Assembly: GCF_000745855.1 (NCBI RefSeq)
Contig: NZ_JQKD01000030.1
Coordinates: 1 to 64,000 of the forward strand
Length of the DNA stretch: 64,000 nucleotides
Reading direction: 5' to 3'
DNA from: Xenophilus azovorans DSM 13620
GTDB lineage: Bacteria > Pseudomonadota > Gammaproteobacteria > Burkholderiales > Burkholderiaceae_C
The position numbers and the translations under genes are program-made. The notes under the pieces are model-generated. The model saw only the letters and a program-made list of their open reading frames with translations. It was not told the DNA's origin and searched no databases. Below are positions 17,569 to 26,581 of the stretch, in pieces (positions within the stretch are counted from its first letter, which is position 1; every line of letters starts with the position of its first letter).

Positions 17569-18573
17569 CTAGGCCACGGCGCGCCGCAGGTCGCGGAAGA
17601 AGGCCTCCTCCTGGTCGGCCTGCGCGCGCAGCAGTGCCGCCAGCCGAGGCGGGTCAACCGCCTCGCGCCCCTTGACCATGCGCGCCGCCTTCAGCGCGAA
17701 GGCGCGCCAGCCGTCGCCGATCGCGGTGAGCCGATCGGAGAAGGCCGCCAGCTGCGGCATCGCCACCGCGTCCGCCGCTTCCTGCAGGAAGGCGGCGTAG
17801 ATGAAGCGGAAGCCCGCGCCGCCGGTGCCGATCTCCTCCTGCATGCGCACGAGGTGGCCGATGTAGTCGACGGTGTGCGCCGCCTGCGGCGGCAGCGCCT
17901 GCAGCCGCGCAGCCAGCCGGCGCATGCCGCGCACGCCCACCAGCGGGATCGGCGCCAGCATGCTGCGCACATTGCGGCGGATCGCCTGCGCCACCATCGC
18001 CTGCGTCAGTTCGGTGCGCGGCACGGCCTCGGGGTAGTACATCATCCCCTTGGGGGCCAGCACGCCCTTGGCGAAGCGGGCGCGCGCCAGGTCGGCGGCG
18101 GCGCAGCGCATCGGCGTCTCGAACACCGGGTCGCTGACGAGGTAGTCGTCGCCGTCCTTGCCGTAGACCAGCAGGTTATGCGCGTTGAAGTGGAAGCGCA
18201 TGTCCGGCGGGAAGTACGGCAGCCAGTACACCGAGGTCTGCAGGCCGACCAGCCGGCCTTCGGCCAGCAGCGCGTCGAGCCGGCGCTGGCCGGCCTCGGG
18301 CGTGCGGAAGGTCTCGAAGCGGAAGCGCGCCGAGAGCGGCCCCAGCAGGCCCTTGATGATCGCGCGCGGCGGCATGCGGTACGAGACCAGCGGCAGCCCC
18401 GACAGCTTGACGAAGGGCAGGTACGCGAAGGACAGGCCCGCCGCCAGCCCGAAGGCCAGCGGCTCGGTCATCGGCACACCGTGGTGGCGCAGCATGTTCG
18501 AGATGACGCCGCTCTCGCAGTGCGCCGCGTGCCGGTGCTCGAAGCGCGTAAGAGTCGGTGCGATGGCGTTCAT
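17569..18573 (-). CDS. BtrH N-terminal domain-containing protein (putative acyltransferase/peptidase-like)
   Basis: This 334-aa protein resembles BtrH, which transfers an acyl chain from an ACP in butirosin biosynthesis. The N-terminus FEHRHAAHCESGVISNML has the conserved Cys (C19) of the papain-like fold, and FHFNAHNLLVYGKDGDDYL supplies the probable catalytic His. It is soluble, with no signal peptide. In this setting it could move or release the ACP-bound chain; that is inference from family and context. It overlaps the upstream 131-aa gene by 4 nt (ATGA). Homologues occur with DarA/DarB-like genes in other Burkholderiales, as far as I recall. Confidence 0.75.
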   Translation of the reverse strand: MNAIAPTLTRFEHRHAAHCESGVISNMLRHHGVPMTEPLAFGLAAGLSFAYLPFVKLSGLPLVSYRMPPRAIIKGLLGPLSARFRFETFRTPEAGQRRLDALLAEGRLVGLQTSVYWLPYFPPDMRFHFNAHNLLVYGKDGDDYLVSDPVFETPMRCAAADLARARFAKGVLAPKGMMYYPEAVPRTELTQAMVAQAIRRNVRSMLAPIPLVGVRGMRRLAARLQALPPQAAHTVDYIGHLVRMQEEIGTGGAGFRFIYAAFLQEAADAVAMPQLAAFSDRLTAIGDGWRAFALKAARMVKGREAVDPPRLAALLRAQADQEEAFFRDLRRAVA

Positions 18574-18965
18574 GGCAGTGTGCGCAGTTGCTGGACGTCC
18601 AGGCCCAGCGCCTCGGCGTAGCGCGCCAGGTGACGCAGCGGCAGGGCCGCGAAGTGGCGCGGCTGCAGGTGGCGCCGCACGCGCCACTGCCAGAAGCCGG
18701 TGACCTGCGAGAGCAGCGCCACGTCCATGCGGCGCCGGTACATCCAGTATTCCAGCGGCGAGGCGGCGCCGGCGCGCACGCGCTCGCGCGCCTCGGCGGC
18801 CTGGGCGTCGATGACCTCGATCGCGTGGCGGGTGACGATCTCCTCGGCCTCCCAGCCGCGTGAGCCGACCGCCACGCTGCGGCCCTCGGCATCGCGCGCG
18901 TACATCAGCTTGCGGTGGCCCGCCAGCGTCGCGTTGCCTTCCTGCGGTACGCCCTCGATGTCCAT
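18570..18965 (-). CDS. Conserved cluster protein of unknown function (131 aa)
   Basis: I do not recognise this protein. It is hydrophilic, Arg-rich and has no signal peptide or transmembrane helix. Visible stretches are HRKLMYARDAEGRSVAVGS, WEAEEIVTRHAIEVIDAQA, PLEYWMYRRRMDVALLSQV and FAALPLRHLARYAEALGLD. The C-terminal half (MDVALLSQVTGFWQWRVRRH) looks helical and could pack as a small helix-turn-helix-like or carrier-docking domain. The start ATG is 2 nt after the KAS III stop, and the stop overlaps the BtrH-like gene, so it is tightly embedded in the operon and very likely part of the pathway. Confidence 0.75.
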   Translation of the reverse strand: MDIEGVPQEGNATLAGHRKLMYARDAEGRSVAVGSRGWEAEEIVTRHAIEVIDAQAAEARERVRAGAASPLEYWMYRRRMDVALLSQVTGFWQWRVRRHLQPRHFAALPLRHLARYAEALGLDVQQLRTLP

Positions 18966-18967
18966 GG

Positions 18968-20104
18968 CTAGACAGCTTCCAAATGGATGAAGCCGCTGCC
19001 GAAGCGGCCGCTCTCGGGCACGAACATCAGCAGCTTGTGGCCGCGCTCGATGCGGCCCGAACGGAACAGCTCGTCGAGCATGATGTACGGCGAGGCCGAG
19101 CCCGTGTTGCCGCGCGTGGCGAGGTTGGTGAACCAGCGCTCGCGCGGGATCGGCAGGCCGACCTCCTCCAGGCACTGCTGCAGCGGCCCGGCGAAGTAGT
19201 GCGAGGACAGGTGCGGCAGGAACCAGTCGATCTGCGCCGCGCGCAGGCCGCGGCGGTCGATCAGCGCGCGCAGCGGCTCGCCGAGCGTGGCGCGCACGAT
19301 GTGCTCGTTGAGCAGGCGCACGTCCTGCTTGATGGCGAAGGTGGACTGCGCCTGCCACTGCTGCGGCGGGATGCGCATGTAGCCCTGCAGCACGCCGTGC
19401 TCGTCGCGCTCGCCGCCGGCGTACATGCACACGGGCAGCTCGTGCGCCGCGGAGGACAGCTCGATCCAGTCCACGCGCAGCGACAGCGGCCCGCGCGGCG
19501 CACGCTCCAGCAGCACCGCGCCGGCGCCGTCGGAGAGCATCCAGCGCAGGAAGTCCTTCTCGAAGGCGATCTCCGGGTGCTGCTCCAGCGCCTGCACCTT
19601 GTGTGCGTGCTCGGCCTCGAAGTGGGAGGCCATCAGGAAGGGCGACACCAGCTCGGAGCCCGTGGCCACGGCACGCTCGGCCTCGCCGGCGCGCACCGCC
19701 AGCCACGCATGGCGCAGCGCCGCGGCACCGGCCAGGCACACGCCGGCGCAGGAGACGACCTCCAGCCGCGGCCAGCCCAGCTCGCCGTGCACCATCACGC
19801 CGTGGTTGGGCAGCAGCTGGTCGGGCAGCGAGGTGCCGGTGGCCAGGCAGTCCACGCGGCCGATGTCCTCGCCGAGCGCGCGCACGGCCTGCGCGGTGAG
19901 CTGCGCGTTGCTCATGGCCGGCAGGCCGGTGGCGCGGTCGATGGCGTAGTGGCGCGAGACGATGCCGTTGCTGCGCAGGATGAGCCGCCGCGCCCGCGAG
20001 GGTTTGCCGCCGACGCGGCCCAGGACGTCCTCGATCTCCTCGTTGCTGACCGGTTCGAAAGGCAGGTGGGCGGCGGTCCGGGTCAGGAAGACATCAGTCG
20101 TCAT
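18968..20104 (-). CDS. darB: DarB-like beta-ketoacyl-ACP synthase III (resorcinol/cyclohexanedione-forming type)
   Basis: This 378-aa KAS III-fold enzyme has an intact triad: C119 in EVVSCAGVCLAG, H298 in WFLPHLSSHYF and N333 in LATRGNTGSASPY. It is longer than FabH (about 320 aa) and is next to a DarA-like gene, the arrangement used to make dialkylresorcinols, in which DarB joins two beta-ketoacyl chains to a cyclohexanedione. SLPDQLLPNHGVMVHGELG is unlike housekeeping FabH. It overlaps the darA-like gene by 11 nt. The KAS III fold is certain; the resorcinol role is inferred from the neighbours. Confidence 0.8.
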   Translation of the reverse strand: MTTDVFLTRTAAHLPFEPVSNEEIEDVLGRVGGKPSRARRLILRSNGIVSRHYAIDRATGLPAMSNAQLTAQAVRALGEDIGRVDCLATGTSLPDQLLPNHGVMVHGELGWPRLEVVSCAGVCLAGAAALRHAWLAVRAGEAERAVATGSELVSPFLMASHFEAEHAHKVQALEQHPEIAFEKDFLRWMLSDGAGAVLLERAPRGPLSLRVDWIELSSAAHELPVCMYAGGERDEHGVLQGYMRIPPQQWQAQSTFAIKQDVRLLNEHIVRATLGEPLRALIDRRGLRAAQIDWFLPHLSSHYFAGPLQQCLEEVGLPIPRERWFTNLATRGNTGSASPYIMLDELFRSGRIERGHKLLMFVPESGRFGSGFIHLEAV

Positions 20105-21074
20105 ACAGGCGGCAGCGGTCGGTGGCCGAGCCGGAAGGGAGCTCGAATCGGTGTTTCATTCTAGTGAGCGCCCCGCGGAACAAGGGCCGCAGCAGGGCCT
20201 GCAGCGCCAGGCTCAGGGGCACCACCGTGACGATCAGCACGAACAGGAAGAGCACGTACAGCGCCACCACCGGCTGGCGCGCCGGATGGCCCGGCCCGCC
20301 GATGGCCATGATCAGCTTGCCCCACAGGTAGAAGCTGCGGGTGCCGGCCTTCTCGCTGACGTACAGGCGCGGCTGCGCCTGGACCGCGCCCAGGCCGGCC
20401 AGCAGCGGGCCGGGGCCGCGCTCCTCGCCGCGCGCCAATGCATCGCGCAGCGCCAGGCCGAAGCGGCGCGCACCGGCGATCTGCGCCGGCGTCAGTCCCG
20501 CATCGGGTAAACCCCAGAAGCCGCGCTTGCGTCCGGTCAGCAGCCACACGGGTGTGGTGAGGAAGGTCGCGAAGGTCGAGCCCGGGTCGGTCAGCACCAC
20601 GTTGTCGATCAGGCGCGCGCCGGTGGCGGCCAGCAGCGCCTTGAGCTTCTCGTGCGCCATCAGCCACATGTTGCGGCAGGCGATCACGGTGACCACCGGC
20701 CGGCCGGCGAGTACCTTCGCCGCCACCGGGTCCTGCAGGAAGGCGGTGACCGGCTGCGAGGGCGCGAGGAACCACACCTGGTACGGCAGGATGACCAGGT
20801 CGAACACCTCGTCGCCGCGCAGGCCCGGCGGCTGCAGCGGCGCCGGGCGCAGGTGGGCCGTCTCGGGGAAGGCGTCGAAGAAGCGCAGGAAGGGCCAGGG
20901 AAAGGGCCAGGGCGTCGCCGGCCGCAGCACTTCCTCGTGGATGTGCACATGGCCGGCCTCGCGCAGCGGCGCGATCAGCCGGTCGGTGACCGCGTCGAGC
21001 TGGCCCGTCTGCGAATAGCGCACCACCAGGATGCGCTTGGGCGGCGAGGCAGGCGGATTCGGCGGGACGGACAT
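20094..21074 (-). CDS. darA: DarA-like dialkylresorcinol condensing/aromatising enzyme
   Basis: This 326-aa protein begins with a flavodoxin-like fold: RILVVRYSQTGQL (14-26) is the phosphate-binding loop. A further motif is VTVIACRNMWLMAHEKLKA. Near the C-terminus a hydrophobic helix (VVALYVLFLFVLIVTVVP) would tether it to the membrane. This layout fits DarA proteins, thought to aromatise the cyclohexanedione made by DarB. It is the first gene of the leftward ten-gene cluster; 108 bp separate it from glpD, and that gap holds the cluster's probable promoter, for which I see no clear hexamers. Family call is moderate to good, the product is unknown. Confidence 0.72.
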   Translation of the reverse strand: MSVPPNPPASPPKRILVVRYSQTGQLDAVTDRLIAPLREAGHVHIHEEVLRPATPWPFPWPFLRFFDAFPETAHLRPAPLQPPGLRGDEVFDLVILPYQVWFLAPSQPVTAFLQDPVAAKVLAGRPVVTVIACRNMWLMAHEKLKALLAATGARLIDNVVLTDPGSTFATFLTTPVWLLTGRKRGFWGLPDAGLTPAQIAGARRFGLALRDALARGEERGPGPLLAGLGAVQAQPRLYVSEKAGTRSFYLWGKLIMAIGGPGHPARQPVVALYVLFLFVLIVTVVPLSLALQALLRPLFRGALTRMKHRFELPSGSATDRCRLYDD

Positions 21075-21182
21075 CGGGAGCAGGCAAACAAAGGGCTCAA
21101 ATGTAGGACAAGCCGGCCCCTGCGCCGCTCCCCCCGGCGCGGGGGCCCGCCGGCCTCCGTCGCGCGGGCGACGGCCGCCCGT

Positions 21183-22814
21183 TCAGGCGCCGCCGCGGGC
21201 GAACCAGGCCTGCACCTGCTCGCGCTGCTGCGGCGTGTAGCGCAGGCCGAGCTTGGAGCGGCGCCACAGCACGTCGTCGGCCTGCGTGACCCACTCCTCC
21301 TCGCGCAGGTAGCGCAGTTCGCGCTCGAACAAGCCCGGCGCCACCTCGGCGCCCAGGTCGGCCAGCGAGGCGGCGTCGCCGAGCACGCGCTCGATGCGCG
21401 CGCCGTAGGCATGCGCGAGGCGCTGCGCCAGCGCCGGCGGCAGCCACGGGTGGCGCTGCTGCACTTCGGCCGCGAAGCGCGCGAAGGCCTCGTCGGGCCG
21501 GGTACGGCGATCGGTCGGGCCGATCCACGGCGACAGGTCGCCGCCGGCCAGCCAGGCGCCCTCGGTCCAGGCCGGGCGCGCCTCGCCCAGCATGCGGCCG
21601 ATCTCGCCGGCTGCGTCCTCCGCCAGCTTGCGGAAGGTGGTGATCTTGCCGCCCCATACCGACAGCAGCGGCGCCGCGTCGGCGTTGGTCTCCAGCAGGT
21701 AGTCGCGGGTGACGGCCGAAGGGTCGCCCGAGGCGTCGTCCAGCAGCGGGCGCACGCCGGCGTACGTCCACACCACGTCGGCCGGCGCCACGGGCCGGGC
21801 GAAGTAGCGGCTGGCCTGCTCGCACAGGTAGGCGACCTCGTCCTCGCCGATGCGTGCGGCGCCCGGGTCGCTGCCTTCCAGCTCCACGTCGGTGGTGCCG
21901 ATCAGCGTGTAGTCGCCCTGGTAGGGGATGGCGAAGATGATCCGCTTGTCGGGGTTCTGGAAGATGTAGGCGTGGTCGTGCGTGAAGATCCGCGGCACCA
22001 CGATGTGGCTGCCCTTGACCAGCCGCAGGTGCCGTGTGGCCAGCGCGCCGCCGCGCACCGGCCGCGCCGTCTGGCGCAGGAAGGACTCGGCCCACGGCCC
22101 CGCCGCGTTGACCAGCGCCCGCGCGCGCACGGTGAAGGCGCGGCCGTCCGCGCCCACCAGCGTCGCCAGCCAGTGGTCCTGGCCGCGCTGCGCCTCCACG
22201 CAGGCGGTGCGGGTGAGGATCTGCGCGCCGCGCTCGCGGGCGTCGATGGCGTTGAGCACGACCAGGCGGGCGTCGTCCACCCAGCCGTCGGAGTAGACGA
22301 AGCCGCGGCGGTAGTGCGCCTTGAGCGGCTCGCCGGCGGGATGGCTGCGCAGGTCCACCGAGCGCGAGCCGGCCAGCACCTCGCGCCGCGCCAGGTGGTC
22401 GTAGAGGAACAGGCCCGCGCGGATCATCCAGGCCGGCCGCATCGACGGGTCGTGCGGCATCACGAAGCGCAGCGGCGCCATGATGTGCGGCGCGCTGCGC
22501 AGCAGCACCTCGCGCTCGGCCAGCGCCTTGCGCACCAGCGAGAACTCGTAGTACTCCAGGTAGCGCAGCCCGCCGTGGATCAGCTTGGTGGAGGCCGAGG
22601 AGGTGTGCGAGGCCAGGTCGTCCTTCTCGCACAGCAGCACCTTCAGGCCCCGGCCCGCCAGGTCGCGCGCGATGCCGCAGCCGTTGATGCCGCCGCCGAC
22701 GACGAGCACGTCGCATTCGAGCGGTGCCATGCGGGCCGAAGGCGCCTGCGCCGCCGGAAAGGTGGGCGCGAAGACGGCAGAATCCGCAGAGGAAGTCGAT
22801 TCGCTTTGGTTCAT
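21183..22814 (-). CDS. glpD: Aerobic glycerol-3-phosphate dehydrogenase
   Basis: This 543-aa FAD enzyme oxidises sn-glycerol 3-phosphate to dihydroxyacetone phosphate and feeds electrons to ubiquinone at the inner membrane. The FAD loop is VLVVGGGINGCGIARDLAG (about 36-54). SSASTKLIHGGLRYLEYYE and YTLIGTTDVELEGSDPG are GlpD/GlpA hallmarks. Length suits the family, with a ~30-residue N-terminal extension before the dinucleotide fold. AAGGA lies about 6 nt before the ATG at 22814, which supports this start. It is divergent from glpR across an AT-rich region, so repression by GlpR is likely. Confidence 0.96.
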   Translation of the reverse strand: MNQSESTSSADSAVFAPTFPAAQAPSARMAPLECDVLVVGGGINGCGIARDLAGRGLKVLLCEKDDLASHTSSASTKLIHGGLRYLEYYEFSLVRKALAEREVLLRSAPHIMAPLRFVMPHDPSMRPAWMIRAGLFLYDHLARREVLAGSRSVDLRSHPAGEPLKAHYRRGFVYSDGWVDDARLVVLNAIDARERGAQILTRTACVEAQRGQDHWLATLVGADGRAFTVRARALVNAAGPWAESFLRQTARPVRGGALATRHLRLVKGSHIVVPRIFTHDHAYIFQNPDKRIIFAIPYQGDYTLIGTTDVELEGSDPGAARIGEDEVAYLCEQASRYFARPVAPADVVWTYAGVRPLLDDASGDPSAVTRDYLLETNADAAPLLSVWGGKITTFRKLAEDAAGEIGRMLGEARPAWTEGAWLAGGDLSPWIGPTDRRTRPDEAFARFAAEVQQRHPWLPPALAQRLAHAYGARIERVLGDAASLADLGAEVAPGLFERELRYLREEEWVTQADDVLWRRSKLGLRYTPQQREQVQAWFARGGA

Positions 22815-22891
22815 TTCGATTCCTTATTGCGCGAATTATCTCAATATTTCCCCTGATTCGCTTCGGTTTTTTTCGTTTTAAAGTGATTTCC
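22815..22891. promoter_or_regulatory. AT-rich divergent promoter/operator region for glpD and glpRK
   Basis: This 77-bp stretch is much richer in A and T than its surroundings. It contains repeated TTCG half-site-like words (TTTCGATT at the left edge, GATTCGCTTCGG and TTTTTTCGTTTTAA to the right), consistent with operators of a DeoR-type GlpR. On the minus strand GATAAT may be the glpD -10. Site assignments are inferred. Confidence 0.5.
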
Positions 22892-23686
22892 GTGAACGAG
22901 TCCAACCCCCGCCAACTGAAGCTGCTGGCCGCGGTGCGCGAGCGCGGCGCCGCCACCGTGGAGGAACTGGCCCAACTGCTCGACGTCACCCTGCAGACGG
23001 TGCGGCGCGACGTGCAGCGGCTGGCCGAGGCCGGCCTGCTGGCGCGCTTTCACGGCGGGGTGCGGGTGCCGGGCTCGACCACCGAGAACATCGCCCACGG
23101 CCAGCGCGAGGCGCTCAACGCCGAGGGCAAGTCGCGCATCGCCCGCGCCGTGGCCGGCGAGGTGCCGAACGGATGCTCGCTGATCCTGAACGTCGGCACC
23201 ACCGCAGAAGCCATTGCCCGCGCGCTGCTGCGCCACAGCGGCCTGCGCGTCATCACCAACAACCTGAACGTGGCGGGCATCCTGGCGGCCAACGCGCAGT
23301 GCGAGGTGATCGTGGCCGGCGGCACGGTGCGCAGCCGCGACCGCGCGGTGGTGGGCGAGACGGCGGTGGACTTCATGCGCCAGTTCCGGGTCGACATCGC
23401 CGTCGTCGGCTGCTCGGGCATCGAGGCCGACGGCACGGTGCGCGACTTCGATCTGCGCGAGGTGAAGGTGGCGCAGGCCATCCTCGCCCAGGGCCGCGAG
23501 GTGTGGCTGGCCGCCGACGCGAGCAAGTTCAACCGGCTGGCGATGGTGCAGCTGGCCGAGCTGTCGCGCTTCGACCGCCTGTTCACCGACGCGCCGCCGC
23601 CGGCGCCCTTCCCCGACCTGCTGGAACGCGCGCAGGTGCGCTGCGTCGTTGCCGGCGCAGACGCTACAGGAGACCCGACACCATGA
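22892..23686 (+). CDS. glpR: DeoR-family glycerol-3-phosphate regulon repressor
   Basis: This ~264-aa repressor has the DeoR helix-turn-helix at its N-terminus: [19 protein letters not shown], then [11 protein letters not shown]. The sugar-phosphate sensor domain includes [25 protein letters not shown] and [16 protein letters not shown]. The start is GTG at 22892, matching the short N-terminus of E. coli GlpR; GTG at 22883 is an alternative, and neither has a clear ribosome site. It overlaps glpK by 4 nt (ATGA), so regulator and kinase are co-translated. It probably represses glpD and its own operon, with glycerol 3-phosphate as inducer. Confidence 0.92.
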   Translation: MNESNPRQLKLLAAVRERGAATVEELAQLLDVTLQTVRRDVQRLAEAGLLARFHGGVRVPGSTTENIAHGQREALNAEGKSRIARAVAGEVPNGCSLILNVGTTAEAIARALLRHSGLRVITNNLNVAGILAANAQCEVIVAGGTVRSRDRAVVGETAVDFMRQFRVDIAVVGCSGIEADGTVRDFDLREVKVAQAILAQGREVWLAADASKFNRLAMVQLAELSRFDRLFTDAPPPAPFPDLLERAQVRCVVAGADATGDPTP

Positions 23687-25176
23687 CCTACCTGCTCGCC
23701 CTCGACCAGGGCACCTCCAGCTCGCGCAGCATCGTCTTCGACGCCGCCGGCCGCATCGTCGCCATGGCGCAGCGCGAGCTGCCGCAGATCTACCCGCAGC
23801 CCGGCTGGGTGGAGCACGACCCGATGGAGATCTGGCAGGGCCAGCTCGCCACCGCGCGCGAGGTGCTGGCCAAGGCGAAGCTCAAGCCCACCGACATCCG
23901 CGCCATCGGCATCACCAACCAGCGCGAGACCACGCTGGTGTGGGAGCGCGCCACCGGCCGCCCGGTGCACCACGCCATCGTCTGGCAGGACCGTCGGGCC
24001 GAGCCGCTGTGCGCGAAGCTGCGCGCCGACGGCATGGAGGACACCATCCGCGAGAAGACCGGCCTGGTGATCGACGCCTACTTCTCCGCCACCAAGCTGG
24101 TCTGGCTGCTGGACAACGTGCCCGGCCTGCGCGCGCGGGCCGAGCGCGGCGAACTGGCCTTCGGCACGGTCGACAGCTGGCTGATCTGGCAGCTCACCGG
24201 CGGCAAGGTGCACGTGACCGACGTGAGCAACGCCTCGCGCACCATGCTCTTCAACGTGCACCGCAACGCATGGGACGCCGACCTGCTCGCGGCGCTGAAG
24301 GTGCCCGCCGCGCTGATGCCCGAGGTGCGGCCGTCGAGCTGCCACTTCGCCGATGCGGATGCCGCGCTGCTGGGCGCGCCGCTGCCCATCGGCGGCGTGG
24401 CCGGCGACCAGCAGGCCGCCCTGTTCGGCCAGGCCTGCTTCGGCCCCGGCATGGCCAAGAACACCTACGGCACCGGCTGCTTCCTGCTGATGCACACGGG
24501 CGAGAAGTTCCAGCCCTCGCGCAACGGCCTGCTGGTGACGAGCGCGGCGCAGACATCGGCGCAGCCGCAATACGCGATGGAAGGCAGCGTCTTCGTCGGC
24601 GGCGCCGTGGTGCAGTGGCTGCGCGACGGCCTGCAGGCGATCCAGGGCAGCGGCCAGGTGCAGGCGCTGGCCGAGAGCGTGCCCGACGCCGGCGGCGTGA
24701 TGGTGGTGCCCGCCTTCACCGGCCTGGGCGCACCCTACTGGAAGGCCGACGCGCGCGGCACCATCACCGGCCTCACGCGCGGCACCACCGTGGCCCACAT
24801 CGCCCGCGCGGCGCTGGAGAGCATCGCCTACCAGAGCGCCGCCCTGCTCTTCGCCATGAGCCGCGACGCCGAAGCCGCCGGCGGCGCCCCGGTGGCCGAG
24901 CTGCGGGTGGACGGCGGCGCCAGCGTGAACGACCTGCTGATGCAGTTCCAGGCCGACCTGCTGGGCATCCCGGTGGTGCGGCCGGAAGTCGTCGAGACGA
25001 CGGCGCTGGGCGCCGCCTACCTGGCCGGCCTCGCCTGCGGCGTCTACGCCGGCACGGAGGAGCTGAGCCGCCAGTGGCGCGCGCAGCGCCGCTTCATGCC
25101 GACCATGAGCCGCGCCCAGGCCGACGAGGCGATGGCGCGCTGGGAGCACGCGGTGCGCCAGGCGACGGCCGCCTGA
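23683..25176 (+). CDS. glpK: Glycerol kinase
   Basis: This 497-aa FGGY-family kinase phosphorylates glycerol to sn-glycerol 3-phosphate in the cytoplasm. [15 protein letters not shown] at the N-terminus is the phosphate-binding loop, and [31 protein letters not shown] and [15 protein letters not shown] are GlpK signatures. Length matches the family. The ribosome site ACAGGAGA precedes the ATG, which overlaps the glpR stop. No glycerol facilitator gene (glpF) is present in the window. Its stop faces the zinc-ribbon gene with a 13-bp gap and no hairpin. Confidence 0.97.
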   Translation: MTYLLALDQGTSSSRSIVFDAAGRIVAMAQRELPQIYPQPGWVEHDPMEIWQGQLATAREVLAKAKLKPTDIRAIGITNQRETTLVWERATGRPVHHAIVWQDRRAEPLCAKLRADGMEDTIREKTGLVIDAYFSATKLVWLLDNVPGLRARAERGELAFGTVDSWLIWQLTGGKVHVTDVSNASRTMLFNVHRNAWDADLLAALKVPAALMPEVRPSSCHFADADAALLGAPLPIGGVAGDQQAALFGQACFGPGMAKNTYGTGCFLLMHTGEKFQPSRNGLLVTSAAQTSAQPQYAMEGSVFVGGAVVQWLRDGLQAIQGSGQVQALAESVPDAGGVMVVPAFTGLGAPYWKADARGTITGLTRGTTVAHIARAALESIAYQSAALLFAMSRDAEAAGGAPVAELRVDGGASVNDLLMQFQADLLGIPVVRPEVVETTALGAAYLAGLACGVYAGTEELSRQWRAQRRFMPTMSRAQADEAMARWEHAVRQATAA

Positions 25177-25189
25177 CCCACCCTGCCGC

Positions 25190-25921
25190 CTACCGGCTCA
25201 GCGCCCGCCAGACAAGCTCCACGCCGGCGGCCCACAGGTCGACGGTGCCCTCGCGCCGTGCCTTCTCTTCCTCGCGCAGCGCACGCTGGCGGTCGCGCTC
25301 GATCGCCACCAGCGCATCGGCCAGGTCGACCTGGCCCGCCGCCGGTGCGACCGGCCCGCGGGCCGCGTGCGCGGCGCCGTCGGCGTGGCGCCTGAGGGCC
25401 TGCTCCACCGCCTGCGGATCGAGCAGCGAGAAAGGCGCGCGGCAATGCGGGCAGGCATGGTCGCGGCGGATGTCCACCGGCGCGCCGCAGCCGCTGCAGT
25501 AGATGGCCTGCACCCGCTTGGCCAGGTCCTCGATCTCGGGCTTCGTCATCATCCGCACGAAGCCCTTCTCGATCATGAAGGACGAGAAGGTGGCGAAGCG
25601 CCCGTGCCGCTGCGGGCAGCGGTAGGTGACGTAGCGGCCGCTCTTCACCACGTCGAAGCCGTGCAGCAGCGTGCGCCGGCAGTGCGGGCAGGCCAGCGAG
25701 GCGCCGAGCGGGCCGTGCGCGTCGTCGCGGTGGTCGTGCAGCCGCTCGAACAGCTCCAGCACGGCGGCCGGCGCCAGCCGCTGGCTCTCCTGCGGGTCGA
25801 ACCACAGGCCCTGGCAGGCGAAGCAGATGTCCAGCTCGGTCGGCACGCCGGTGTGCGTGGCGAGCTGGTGCACTTCCATCGGCTGGCGGCAGGAGGGGCA
25901 GGCGGGCGGCGAGGACGACAT
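25190..25921 (-). CDS. Zinc-ribbon (TFIIB-type-like) protein of unknown function
   Basis: This 243-aa soluble protein holds several Cys-x2-Cys pairs: ACPSCRQ at the N-terminus, CFACQGLWFDPQE, LACPHCRRTLLHG, YCSGCGAPVDIRR and HACPHCRAPFSLL. WFD after the second pair is typical of the TFIIB-zinc-finger-like (zf-TFIIB) family. The C-terminal ~70 residues are charged and helical (VAIERDRQRALREEEKAR). Homologues are conserved but not characterised. It is divergent from tag across only 27 bp, so the two promoters overlap. It may bind nucleic acid or act as a metal-stabilised scaffold; no function can be assigned. Confidence 0.85.
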   Translation of the reverse strand: MSSSPPACPSCRQPMEVHQLATHTGVPTELDICFACQGLWFDPQESQRLAPAAVLELFERLHDHRDDAHGPLGASLACPHCRRTLLHGFDVVKSGRYVTYRCPQRHGRFATFSSFMIEKGFVRMMTKPEIEDLAKRVQAIYCSGCGAPVDIRRDHACPHCRAPFSLLDPQAVEQALRRHADGAAHAARGPVAPAAGQVDLADALVAIERDRQRALREEEKARREGTVDLWAAGVELVWRALSR

Positions 25922-25948
25922 GGCCCGTGGAGCATACTGGACGGGACC

Positions 25949-26581
25949 ATGAACACGCCCACCCTGCCCGGCCCCGACGGCCGCCTGCGCTGCCACTGGT
26001 GCGCCGCCACCCCCGAGTACACGACCTACCACGACCGGGAATGGGGCTTCCCGGTCGACGACGACCGGCGCCTGTTCGAGAAGCTGAGCCTGGAGGGATT
26101 CCAGTCGGGACTGAGCTGGCGGACGATCCTCGCCAAGCGCGAGAACTTCCGCGCCGCCTTCCACCGGTTCGACATCGACCGCGTGGCCCGCTTCGGCGAG
26201 CGCGACGTCGAGCGGCTGCTGCAGGACGCCGGCATCGTGCGCCACCGCGGCAAGATCGAGGCGGTGATCCACAACGCCCGCTGCGCGCAGGCGCTCATCG
26301 CCGGCGAGGGCTCGCTGGCCGCCTACGTGTGGCGCCACGAGGCGCCGCCGGCCGAGGCATCGGCGCCGGTCTCGACCTCGGCTGCCTCGATCGCGATGTC
26401 GAAGGACCTGAAGAAGCGCGGCTGGAAGTTCGTCGGCCCCACCACCGTCTATGCCTTCATGCAGGCGATGGGCCTGGTCAACGACCACGCGCGCGACTGC
26501 GTGACACGCGCCGAGGTGGAGCGCGCCCGCGCCGCTTTCCGACGGCCGGGCGGCCAGCCCGGACTCAGAAGGTGTGAATGA
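25949..26581 (+). CDS. tag: DNA-3-methyladenine glycosylase I
   Basis: This 210-aa base-excision enzyme removes 3-methyladenine from DNA. RCHWCAATPEYTTYHDREWG (14-33) contains the zinc ligands C15 and H28, and LVNDHARDC near residue 180 the other two (His and Cys), the spacing seen in E. coli Tag. FEKLSLEGFQSGLSWRTIL carries the substrate-pocket residues. The last five codons (LRRCE and stop) are encoded by the left terminal repeat of a MITE-like element, so the native C-terminus may have been changed by its insertion. A CATACT box lies about 12 nt before the ATG. Confidence 0.95.
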   Translation: MNTPTLPGPDGRLRCHWCAATPEYTTYHDREWGFPVDDDRRLFEKLSLEGFQSGLSWRTILAKRENFRAAFHRFDIDRVARFGERDVERLLQDAGIVRHRGKIEAVIHNARCAQALIAGEGSLAAYVWRHEAPPAEASAPVSTSAASIAMSKDLKKRGWKFVGPTTVYAFMQAMGLVNDHARDCVTRAEVERARAAFRRPGGQPGLRRCE

